A DNA stretch of 64,000 bases, from the NCBI GenBank assembly GCA_964017065.1, contig OZ024791.1:7244547-7308546 (forward strand), read 5' to 3'. Source of the stretch: Haliclona indistincta. Lineage: Eukaryota > Porifera > Demospongiae > Haplosclerida > Chalinidae. Below are positions 34,101 through 46,155 of the stretch, piece by piece; the stretch's first letter is position 1; every line of letters begins with the position of its first letter. A model generated the notes under the pieces. It had not been told where the DNA came from, ran no database searches, and worked only from the letters and a program-made list of their open reading frames with translations. A program made the translations under genes and the position numbers.

Positions 34101-37100
34101 GGTCACTCAACTCGTTGGTAAGTCGCTCATTCTCTTCTTGAAGCTGTGAGAATGATATTGACCATACACTTCTTCATGAGTGTGTCACGAAGCTAGCTTA
34201 CACTGGACACTTGCTGTAGTTGACTTGATAGACGCTGGTTCTCTTCACGAAGATCAGCCAACTATAACCAATACAAAATTATAATATTTAGGTTGTTAAG
34301 TAGTTTAAATCACAAAGCTACTATGTTCCGATCTTTTTGGAAATTTGCGCAGTTGCTAAATTATTGAGTACCCTCCTGCGCAATTTGGAAACTAGTCTAT
34401 AAACAGTAGTGTCAGCTGCTACACTGTATGTAGACTATGTAGCTAGAGATAGTTTTCATAAGTATTCAAGTACACTGACTGAACGTCGATCAGTTTCTGC
34501 CGCTCAGTGGAGCGCCATCAGTCAAATAATTTTACAGCAGCTTGCAGAATTTAAAAGTGTATTGCATTGCACTGACAAAGATTAGCTAGTGCTAGCCGTT
34601 GTCTCATGGTTGTGTGTGACAATGATATACTCCTCGTGGAAGTGCAACATGGTGTGTCATAAGCGCTGACATTCGGTTCTGACCATCGTGATCAGCCTCA
34701 TTCATGATCACCACTTGTTTAGTAGATGCAAATGTGATCGCTGTTGTCCGTGAATTGCTCCATTTCTAATTGCGTAGAAATCTTGTTGAGCAATTCACAA
34801 ACTGCCTACTCAATTTCAAAATTGGCACGCAATTTAGCAATTTCGAAAATGCACAAATTTCCAAGAACATAAACATTTGGTGTCCAGGCAAATGTATCAA
34901 CATTCAACAATAATTACTATTATAAATTTTTGCTGCAGCTGTTGAGATTGAGTTTGGTTTAGTTAAGTGATTGCAAATACGGTAAACCAGATGGTTAAAA
35001 ACGATAACACATTTTTGCCTGGTTTGTATGTAATACATGCAATCATTAAAGAGTCAATGTCTGTTCAAACATACCAGATTCCCTGAGGTATCGTCCACTT
35101 CTCCTCCCTGTCCACTGTCAGCATCTCCCTCATTCGGCTGTCTCAGTTCCTGTAGCTGCATCCTCAGCTTTACATTCTCCTCCAACGTCTCTTGAAGATG
35201 AGTAGACTCTGACACATAGTCCTTCGTATAGAGCTCCAGGTCAGTGAACTCAGGCAATTGCTGGAGAGGAAAAGAGGAAGACATAACAATGATGTGGTCT
35301 GGTCATAATGGCTTCATGTAGCACTCTCCCCACACCCTCAATGAGTTGAATTGAATCAATTATTATAATTGGATGAATTTTTTATAATAGACCTGTACAG
35401 ATGTGATTAGCCCCTAGAGACCAAGGGTTTATAAAAATAAAGAACAGCATGCAATGATTGAGAGACATGATTCAGCACACACAGACAAGAAAGAAGCTAT
35501 AAATGCATAAGGAATAATGGGCTAGGATTGTCGGATTGAGGTTCACATGACATGATTACATCCATCAAGTGTGTAGTGAACGGACAGACCATCACGGCTA
35601 CTCACAGCGTAGAGCTTAGCCACCAGCTTCTCCACTTGGAGCTTCTCTCGCGCCATGATCTTCAGACGACGCTTCAGATCAGTCAGTGAGTCGTGCCGCA
35701 CGCCAGAAGAGACCTCATACTGTGAGAAAAGAGGATAAGTAATAAACTGTCAACAACATTCCTTAAATGTAAGCAAGCTAAAAGTTAGTATATCACCTTC
35801 TCTAAATAATATTCTTGCTGACTGATAAGGTGACTAATGCCTAATACACATAGCAACGTGCATTCCTACCTTAGACAGTCTTCTCCTCAGCTCTTGATTC
35901 TCTTTCTCCTTGGAGTTGATCTGCTTGGTGTAATCTGAGATATCCTTGGCGTGCTGTCTGGACAGCGTCTTCCTGAGCTGCTGCTCCGAGTCAGCAGAAT
36001 CAGCAGTTCGTTTGGCAAGCTGAGTATTGAAGACAAAGAGGAAGACAGAAAATGTACAAGCATGGCTACATGTTCACAGTCCAAATCCCACGTCTAAGCT
36101 ACCCTATCTATTACACAATGTGGTTAGGGAGTGCGCCTTAATCATATGACTCAACAGTTACACTTTCTCAATGAACAATCAGCAGCTTTGAACCTACACG
36201 TATCAATGACTAGGAGAAACAAAAAACCATCCATACACTGACACACACAGACAATTAGCTAGCAATGGAAATGATAATCCACACCAACTACAAAAGGTAG
36301 AAGATGACTTCAACACAATCTGTACCAATGCAGACTAAACTAGAGTTGAACAGCTGTAAACACAAGCGCTAATTCAAGCACATAATTGTAGGCATTTTAC
36401 TTTCAGAACCGCCTATTGTGTAATTCACAGCTTCAAATTATTTTCAGAATCGTCGTGAAGTCATAACACAAGACATCATTTTAACAAAATATTCGATTTT
36501 GTATTCTACAACACTCACTAATTTATCGTTGTCTAGTTTCAGTGATTTGCAGCGCTCTTCTAAGGTCTTGGCTAGGCCCACGAGATCAGCGTTCCTCTTT
36601 CTCAGTCTCTTCATTTTCTCATCGGCCTCTTTCAGACTCTTCGAGTCGCCATCCCCACCTGGTCCTCCACCTCCTTGGACTACCTTCTTACGCTGGACAC
36701 GAGAATCAACACAAGTCGCAATATACAAGTTACATAACATACCAGGCTAGCGTTCTCCATTTTCATCTGTGCTTTCTCCTCTTCTAGTTTCCGTACGGAT
36801 GCTTCTAGATCCTCTAGTCGCTTATGAAGTATACCTACATGCTGTGTTAGTGAAAAAAGCAGAATAATGTAGCTCAAAGCATGTGTTATAGAGCTCACTT
36901 TAGTAGGTGTTGAAGCGGCTCCCAGTGATGGTGAGGAAGAGCCTGGTCGTACACTAGACATGTTCCTGGTGCTCTTGAGTGACACCAGCTCCTCTTTCAG
37001 GGTATCCACCTCCATCTGAGCATAGCCCGCCTGATGACTGACCTCCATCAAATCATGATCTTTCTCTTGTATAATCTGTTCCGCCAGACGAAGCTTAGCT

Positions 37101-37936
37101 ACGTCCCGGGCAGCATCCGTCTTGTTCTGCCGATGAAAGTGAGTAAGTTCGGACTCGTGTTCTTGCTTCATCCGACGCATAAGGTCAATCTGTGTCCTGT
37201 TCTCCTGAGTGAGATTACGAATCTGCAGCAAATGGAGAGAATGACTTACCACACTCTCTATACATGATTATAGTTCAATGCATCCAACAAATTCCTGGGA
37301 GTCACCATTATTCAACACAAGATTAATCCCACAATACTATAGTTTAACCACATTGAATGAGCTGTAGTAATTTACTACTCTATTGACCTGGTCTTCGAGT
37401 CTCCAGTTCTCCTCTCCAAGAGAAAACAGTTCTCTAGCTAGTTTCGATTCGCGAGCAGCTACAGCCTCTTCATCCGGTAGCTTCCCCTGCATTTCCTCCA
37501 TCACGAGCTTCCGTTGCTGTTTCAAGACCACCTTGATGTTCTCGTCATGGCGTTTCTGCAGCTTCTTCTGCAGTTCTCTCATCTCGTCATTTTTCTCCTT
37601 TATAAGCAGTTTTTTCTCTTGTTCTTTCTGTCGAGTGAGGTAATCCTCGAGTCGTTTCAGTTCAGCTGCTTTCTCCTGATCTTTGCGTAGATTGAGGGAA
37701 TCAAGTGATTGTTCTAGCCGCCTTTCATATTCATCCCTTTGTCGTTTCAATTCTCCTAAACTGTCTTTTGCTATGTTTCGACTCTTCTGTTTCTCTACCT
37801 CGACATCTCCTTTTAATTTTGTTATCTGCTTCTGTAGGTCGCTCAGCAGACGTGCACTAGTGGGCTCGAGATTTTCAGTTACTGAGCGGCTTTCACATAG
37901 CGACTGCTGGAATAGCCTGTTGGCGCCGTGGTCCAT
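30348..37936 (-). CDS. RIMBP: RIM-binding protein (TSPOAP1/RIMBP-like)
   Basis: Scaffold protein; in bilaterians it links RIM and voltage-gated calcium channels at presynaptic release sites. The likely start is ATG 37936 (MDHGANRLFQQSL), just after an acceptor TTTCTCAG. The N-terminal half (exons down to about 33000) is long coiled coil (KQITKLKGDVEVEKQK, RLEQSLDSLNLRKDQEKAAE, RNLTQENRTQIDLMRRM). A Ser/Pro-rich linker follows (33520-32800). Then FN3-type domains (GYKVFVNDSLMTTV at 32600; PPLLQLSWAVSRDYS, ILTVRACG at 32060-31780), an acidic linker, and two SH3 domains: FYTYDPTVNSPNDDAEEVEL with EDGFFEGELYGRIGLVPCNM (31240-30960), and VCSYNPAVDSPNTQHDDELQ with DIDGFYE (30740-30480). A last small exon encodes SSSELSQVKA and TAA at 30348-30350. 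The SH3 normally found before the FN3 block was not seen. About 20 or more exons. Confidence 0.85.
31051..31103. repeat. (GA)n microsatellite abutting a 3' splice site
   Basis: About 26 GA repeats. In the RIM-BP sense strand it is (CT)n ending TCTTCAG directly at the start of the exon encoding GLDEDGFFEG. Confidence 0.9.
32100..32225. repeat. GTGA-type simple repeat in RIM-BP intron
   Basis: Imperfect GAGTGAGT/GTGAGCGA array within the intron upstream of an FN3 exon; on the sense strand (TCAC)n. Confidence 0.85.
33747..33819 (-). tRNA. tRNA-Ala (anticodon AGC)
   Basis: A complete 73-nt tRNA on the minus strand: acceptor GGGGAAT pairing with ATTCTCC (one G-U) plus discriminator A, A box TAGCTCACATGG, anticodon loop CTTAGCATG, B box GGATCGATGCC. 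It sits in a RIM-BP intron, same orientation as its host. Confidence 0.95.
34318..34878. repeat. Inverted-repeat element in RIM-BP intron
   Basis: ATGTTCCGATCTTTTTGGAA and TTTGCGCAGTTGCTAAATT at the left recur in inverted, diverged form at the right (GCAATTTAGCAATTT, AAATTTCCAAGAACATAAAC). The whole is about 560 bp without coding signal; it accounts for most of this unusually long intron. Confidence 0.55.
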
Positions 37937-38378
37937 TTTGGTGCCCCTCCCTCGATCCTGAGAAAGTAGGTGAGAAATGGCGTTATCAGAAGTTTGATTA
38001 ACACAATTAAGAACTGCTCTAACGCACAGTGTTGTAACGAGGCTATCAACAGCCTCGTACTGGCTAAAGAACCTGTTCCGGAAACGTTTCGTTGCGTGTC
38101 GTGCTCTTCCAACAGCGCAGTTTCGAGCAGCAAGCGTCTCTAACTCGTCACACACAACCAGTTACATTATACTCTTCTCTATACTACAGCCTTACCGCTA
38201 TAGAGGTTTCAGGCCTGAGTAGCTCGTTCTACAATGGCGACGTCTTCCCACAAGACATGATGGTGGTGTGTGTGGTCTCGTTCCTATACGGCGGAAGTCT
38301 CGTTCTAATTTCATGACGTCATTTAAAAAATTTGTATTCTCTGATAAATTTTTAATAATAATAATAATAGTGAACTCT

Positions 38379-38670
38379 TTAGATATCATGTGTTGATAAA
38401 ACGAAAGGAGGAATCCTAACATCGAACACTTTATTGTCCTCTCTTTGCATTCGAAATGTGCCCCTGCAAAGCAAAATTCAAATAGCAATTGCACATACAT
38501 GCACAATACTGACCACATGTGGCCGCTTGAAACTTTGAGTGAAACGTGGCTGCTATATTGAAACGCCGGAACCCTTGGAGACAAAACAGGTTGCTGCAAT
38601 GAAAAGAATAGAATAAAGCAAACACACGGGGAGAGACAGAGAGAGAGAGAGTGAGAGTGAGTGAGAGAGA

Positions 38671-38725
<55 letters not shown>

Positions 38726-39111
38726 AAAAGACATCTACCTGTCCAATAACTCCTTCTCCTCTGATAGTTTCCAGGCCTCCTGTGGAGCTGAATATTCTCC
38801 AGTGGCGTTGCATCAACTGGACTCTGGTTTTGCTCAGATTCTCCAGACGGATGTTATATCGCCACTTCAAAAAATGCACACTAATGTCAGAGGTTCAACC
38901 ACACAACATAACTTACCCAATACAATGGTGATTGATGCACTTCCTAGAAAAATTGAGACACTGAATAATAAAAATTCAAACACATAACAGCTTACTCTAT
39001 ATCCTATATAAAATGGTACTATTGTAATTCGTATGTTATGAGTAGTTTCTTTGTGAACAACCATGTGTTCCAGCCATGGAATATTGTGCAACTGCCAGGA
39101 AGAGAGTGTTT

Positions 39112-39176
<65 letters not shown>

Positions 39177-39243
39177 AGGGAGGGAGGGAGGGAGGGAGGG
39201 AGGGAGGGAGGGAGGGAGGGAGGGAGGGAGGGAGGGAGGGAGG

Positions 39244-39300
<57 letters not shown>

Positions 39301-40253
39301 AAGTAGAGATAGAAGATGGAGAGAGACTTTGTTGCAAATGTGTATAAAATCTGTCTCTTTACCTGCAGAATTTGAGAAGAACTGATTCCACATCTCATGT
39401 TGAAAAGGTTCTTCCCTGTTAGCCGAGAAAGGTAGAATGTCTTCATGGCTGACGTAATCTAATCCTACAGCAACAGAAATCAGCACATTAACACTTTGTA
39501 ATTATTATACACAGTGTAAAAAAAGAATAAATTTAAGTAAAAGCATTTTTTACCAGGTATCAAATACAACGATTTGTTATCTCCGTCCGCCAGATAGGTA
39601 ACTGATTCAGGCTGAGTTCTCTATTAGAATAATGATGCAAGAGAGTGCAGCTACTGCTTCTGCTGCTTACAACATGTGGATAGTCTCTGTCGTCCACCAG
39701 CACTTGGTAATACATGCACTGCTCTGTCTTCATATCTCTACAGGTCAAGCCTTCATCTTCCCATTGACTGCGACTGAAAATAGCAAAATGCTGTTGATGT
39801 TGTTGTTGCAATAGAAAGTCGTCACCTAATCCGATAACCGTTGCTGTCTCGATTGCAGACCTTTGCTGCCCAGTGAAATAGTACCACACCACGATACCCA
39901 AACACACTATGAAGAAAGTGCTGTGACGATAAAACAATTGAAAGAAAATTTTCTGGTAATGAACATAACTAGACTCACTTGACCAGATGAGTATTGTTCG
40001 TAAAGACTTGGATCTTCCATTTTCCCTACTTCTATTAACCTGCAACAAGATATAGGACCAACAGCTGGACAGCCTCATCTTGTTTGAATCATGATTTTGA
40101 CTCAGTCAGTGTTCTAATCGCTATTGTCATATACGTGGTATGTTACCTGTACATATTGATAGTGTGAATGTGTAGCTTTCTTCTTGTATGCCTGTACGTG
40201 TGAAACAAAGTCGAGGACAAAGTAGACCGGAGACTTTTCAACTGAAGCGCCAT
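38379..40253 (-). CDS. POLDIP2: POLDIP2-like mitochondrial protein (YccV and ApaG domains)
   Basis: Orthologue of polymerase delta-interacting protein 2. Start ATG 40253 (MALQLKSLRSTLSSTLFHTY) gives an Arg/Ser/Leu-rich leader without acids, typical of a mitochondrial presequence. Exons on the minus strand: 40253-40147; about 40070-40030; about 39910-39830 with VFGYRGVVLFHWAAK (YccV-like hemimethylated-DNA-binding fold); about 39785-39675 (YYQVLVDDRDYPHV); about 39620-39553 (SLYLIPG); about 39465-39365 (LDYVSHEDILPFSA); about 39110-38990 (NIRITIVPFYIGYR); about 38870-38739 (RLENLSKTRVQLMQRHWRIF, ApaG domain); about 38593-38525 (YSSHVSLKVSSGHMW); and a last exon of about 38471-38379 (FDVRIPPFVL, TAA at 38379-38381). 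The long open frame across 39560-40078 runs through introns and is not the real protein. Confidence 0.9.
38633..38722. repeat. GA-rich microsatellite in POLDIP2 intron
   Basis: Interrupted (GA)n with a pure run of about 20 units at 38681-38722. On the sense strand it starts about 17 nt after a 5' splice site (GGACAG|GTAGAT). Confidence 0.9.
39114..39301. repeat. Compound (GA)n(GGGA)n(GA)n microsatellite at a 3' splice site
   Basis: About 27 GA units, about 19 GGGA units, then about 20 GA units. On the POLDIP2 sense strand the tract ends CTCTCTCAG immediately before the exon encoding TLSSWQLHNIPWLE. Confidence 0.92.
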
Positions 40254-40431
40254 GGTGATTAATTTACGGATCACTGATGTGTGTGCAAAGATGAACGGGA
40301 AAAACACGGAGCTAGAAGCCCGTTTATTCGTTTACTCCAGGTTCCGTTTCCGCTGCTACAGCAATCGTCTTTACCTCGGTCTTCACTGTGTAGGCCTGAC
40401 TCCCGCCTGAAGCTGAGCTATCTCTGGAGCT
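40254..40431. promoter_or_regulatory. Divergent promoter of POLDIP2 and the aminotransferase
   Basis: 178 bp between two head-to-head start codons. No TATA box is seen; both genes look housekeeping. Confidence 0.6.
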
Positions 40432-42501
<2,070 letters not shown>

Positions 42502-43069
42502 ACACAGTTGTAATCCAGGCGGAATCCAGATATACTTTTGACTCTTCACATTTGTATTGTACAGTACTCAGAGGAACATTACAAGACCCTGACCACTAAA
42601 TATTAATAGAAGTTTGCATCATCCTCAATAGTATAGGGTGTGACTATATCTGCTATCAGGAAACAGTTGTTCATTAACCGCACTCTTTTTGCGCTCTCTT
42701 ATTAATAATGGTGACAGCTCTTAGATATACCATTACTGGAACCCGTTCCAAGTTACGAGAAATGCGAGGAGAGCCTGGAGATTCATACTCAACATGTCTG
42801 AGAGATAGTTTAGTATCCTTGTGATGCACTATCGCATACTACACTTGATCACTATTGTCTGTGATCAAAGATATACCATTACTGTGTGACTAAAAATTGA
42901 ATTTGTCGCTCTAAAATATTAAGATGCAGTATAAATACGTATAACAGTAGAGATATGTGCAATAACTCATTTTCACACATGAGTAGCCGCCATCTTAATT
43001 CGCAATAATAATATTATTCATAGGTGCTTATGACCACTCCTATTATTAGAAGGCGGGAGAAGGCAAAAA
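42502..43069. promoter_or_regulatory. Intergenic spacer and CDC45 promoter
   Basis: Contains GTAGCCGCCATCTTAA at about 42986, a YY1-like site on the minus strand about 80 bp before the CDC45 ATG, and a short repeated GATATACCATTACTG (about 42724 and 42870). No gene seen. Confidence 0.5.
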
Positions 43070-46046
43070 ATGGTGATACTAGCAAACCTTCCCCAGCAGT
43101 TTTATGCTCAAGTTCGAGGTCAACTGGTTAGTTGATGGCTTTCTTTTGCTCTCTAGTGACCTTTCTTTTTCACGGATTTTCATCCTCCTATAAAGCACGT
43201 TCTAGTTCTAGCAGCAGTTGATGTGGACGCTGTGTGTGCCTGGAAGATACTGCAGACACTGTTCAGAGCTGACAATGTGCAGTACACATTCGTGTCTGTT
43301 GAAGGAAAGAAAGAGCTTGAAAGTGGTTTCAAGGAACATGCAGATCAGGTGAACTGAGATGCACCTGAAAAGCCTGAAATTTTCAGAACTGTAGCTATAG
43401 CTCTAGTGCAGTATAATATATCTTGATACTGCTACATGGCGGCATTTACTGTTGTATCTAGGTCAAGTCCGTAGTGTTAATCAATTGTGGAGGGACTTTT
43501 GACCTACTCCAGCTGCTTCAACCCGACAACGATGACACACAATTCTACATTTTTGACAGGTGATCAGATAAATTTGTTACTTAAAAAATTGACCTTATGC
43601 CTTGTTACTTTCTGGATCTCAGCCGGCGACCATTGGATGTAGACAATGTGTACAACCAAGACCAGGTCTGCATGCAGCTCTATGCTGGTGTATATAACCA
43701 TCTGGTATTTGTGTGTAGGTGCATGTTGTTCTCTGGGATGAAGAAGAAATATCGTTTCCAGAGTTTGACGACATCTATGCTTCTGACATGGTGCATAATA
43801 TGGTGACAGTATTGACAATGATTGTTTGTCCTCTTAGGATAGTGATGATGATGAGGTGTTTAGTGATGAAGAGGAACGGGACACTGAAGAGGGTCACCCA
43901 GCTAGCAAGAAGAGAAGAACAGAGGTGAGTGGTAGCAGCAACTAAGCTGCCTCGCCTCATTCTGGTACTGTAGACTCCTTACGAGAGACGGAGAAGAAAG
44001 CATCTTTGGAAAAAGAGGAGGTAAAAGACACATGTAGGTAGACGTTTGCATGCTGTTCTTTTTCTACAGAGAGCAATTTTTGTTCAAATATAAAGAATTC
44101 TCTTGTCACGGCACTGCAGTAAGTGATGTTGATATAGAGGGAGGATTAGTTGATTTTTCTCTTAAAAGTCATCTTTAGTGATGTTTGAGCTAGCATGGAA
44201 GCTAAGCAGAGATTCTAAAGACATTGTATGGTGAGTGTTCCATTGCTTCGTACATTGACTGTATCTTGCTGCACAGGTGGGGTATCATTGGTTTGACAGA
44301 ACAGTACCTTCATGAGAAGATAGACAGGTAACTAGAGAGCCAGCTCACAGTGAACAGTGTGTTATGAGGCTCTGTTCATGTTGCTGTAGAGAGACGTATG
44401 TCAGTGGTATTCACAGATTGCAGCCTCAAGTTCTTAGATTGAACAGAAGGTTTGAGTGAATTATTGTGGAAACACCACACTCTTGTCTCTATAGTGATGA
44501 TGATACCATCTCGTCTATCAATTCACTGAGGATCACATTCGAGAATGAGTATCTTTCTCAGTAGTTAGACTACTTGTAGTGATCTTGTGTTTGTTGCCCT
44601 CCTTGACTCAGTGACGTACAGACTTCGTCTGGTACTGTATCGTCACTGGACACTATACGACAGCTTGACACACTCCACCTACACCAGCTGCAAGTGAGCT
44701 GAAATGATACATTGTGCTCAGTGTGTCTGCTGTAGGTTCAAGGTCTGGACAATGAAGGGACAGAAGAAGCTGCTAGAGTTCCTAGCTGACATGGGGTAGG
44801 TAGTGTGTCAGGAGTAGTATCCAGTGTTTGTCTCCTTGTCATGTTAGGCTGCCATTGGTTCAATCCAAGCAGAAATACTCAGCCATGGACATGGAGATCA
44901 AGGAGAATCTTCGAGAGTGGTTGGTGACGTCTGCACGCAAGTACAAGTAAATTATATAAAATTTTCGTATAAATTGTTGTGACTTATTTCTGCTCATTTT
45001 GTTCTCAGTTTGGATGATATGACATATGGAACATTCGTAGCCCAGTTGGGATACAGACATCAAGTATGTGCTGCTGACATGGTTCACTGTGTGTCTGCAT
45101 TGCTAGATAGTCAGGTGAGAGGAAGGAGAGTGAGTAAGTCATCTTATATATCACTCATGTACGTAGGATAAGGGAGGATTCCTAGTAGCAGTTGAGGCTC
45201 TGACAAGGTAACCAACAACTAAATCTCTCTTGTTGTCTAGTGAATTTTTCTTCCTTCAGAGGCAACATGGAGGTAGTTCACAAGGGCATCGAGCTTGCTA
45301 AACAACAGGTGAGTGACTAGTCGTGTGTTGTACGCTGTGACCCATCTTCACTTCAGCAAACAGCGATCGTCTCTCAGGTCAATAACCTGATCGATATGCA
45401 TCAAGTGATTCGAGCTGGACCATTCCTGTATGCTTGTATGGATGAGGTACGCTAATACAACTGGGAACACAGTACTTGATTCTGTCTGTAGGGGGCCTCA
45501 TGCTCTAAGCACTTCTCCTGCCCAGTAACGTTGGGTCGACTAGTCAGATTCCTCCGTGATGTCTGGATTATGCATGTAAGTCATGTGATCAAAAGATTAA
45601 CAGTACAATGTGTATGTTATCGTAGACCAAGAAAGCAAAGGACCTTCCATTCGTTGTGTGTACTATGCCTGACACATCTGGTTAACACACATTGCATCCA
45701 GCAGCACACATTATAACTGTCTATTTCCGCTCTAGGGAACTGCCTGACTATTGGCGTCCCAGCATATGCTGATGATACTCACAAAAGGTATTACTAGTCC
45801 ATGTATCAGGTTTACTTATTTTCTCTTTCAGTGAGTTCCATAGAGCATTTGTAGCGGCAGCACAGCGTATTCAGTCTAACGCATCCTTCAACTATTTCAA
45901 CGGTTCAGGTAAGAAACGCTACACTAGCTCAGAAGTTGCATGATGAGGTACAAACGTGTCATAATGTGAGCTCTTCTCCAGCAATCGATTTACCGACAGA
46001 AGACAGAGGACAGTTTATAGATGCTCTATCATCATTGTTTATCTAA
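43070..46046 (+). CDS. CDC45: CDC45, DNA replication initiation factor
   Basis: Component of the CMG replicative helicase (CDC45-MCM2-7-GINS), a DHH-fold protein. Likely start ATG 43070 (MVILANLPQQFYAQVRGQ). Next segments: VLVLAAVDVDAVCAWKIL and VEGKKELESGFKEH (43200-43348); VVLINCGGTFDLLQLLQPDN (43462-43558); RRPLDVDNVYNQDQ (43620-43664); VVLWDEEEISFPEFDDIY (43719-43790); an acidic stretch DSDDDEVFSDEERD (43838-43925); a basic TPYERRRRKHLWKK; MFELAWKLSRDSKDIVWW; FKVWTMKGQKKLLEFLADMG (44740-44796); MDMEIKENLREW; QLGYRHQ; and the C terminus DLPTEDRGQFIDALSSLFI with TAA at 46044-46046. About 18 or more small exons with introns of about 40-80 bp. A partial copy of 43549-43815 lies at 62799-63045. 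Confidence 0.93.
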
Positions 46047-46155
46047 TATCACACACTCCGTGTATTATTTATTTTTTTGTAAGCAAGTACTATTATAGTT
46101 GACCCTTAACCACCAAACAGAGTTGAATAATGAAAATGTGTCATGAGTTATTGGA

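Noticed and set aside
39019..39486. Long Ser/Leu/Pro and Arg/Glu/Gly repeat proteins on both strands
   Set aside because: These are translations of the (GA)n/(GGGA)n microsatellite in a POLDIP2 intron; only short flanking parts are exon.
39560..40078. 172-residue open frame with a hydrophobic segment, suggesting a membrane protein
   Set aside because: The POLDIP2 exon lies in another frame (VFGYRGVVLFHW); the apparent membrane helix comes from the wrong frame plus intron sequence.
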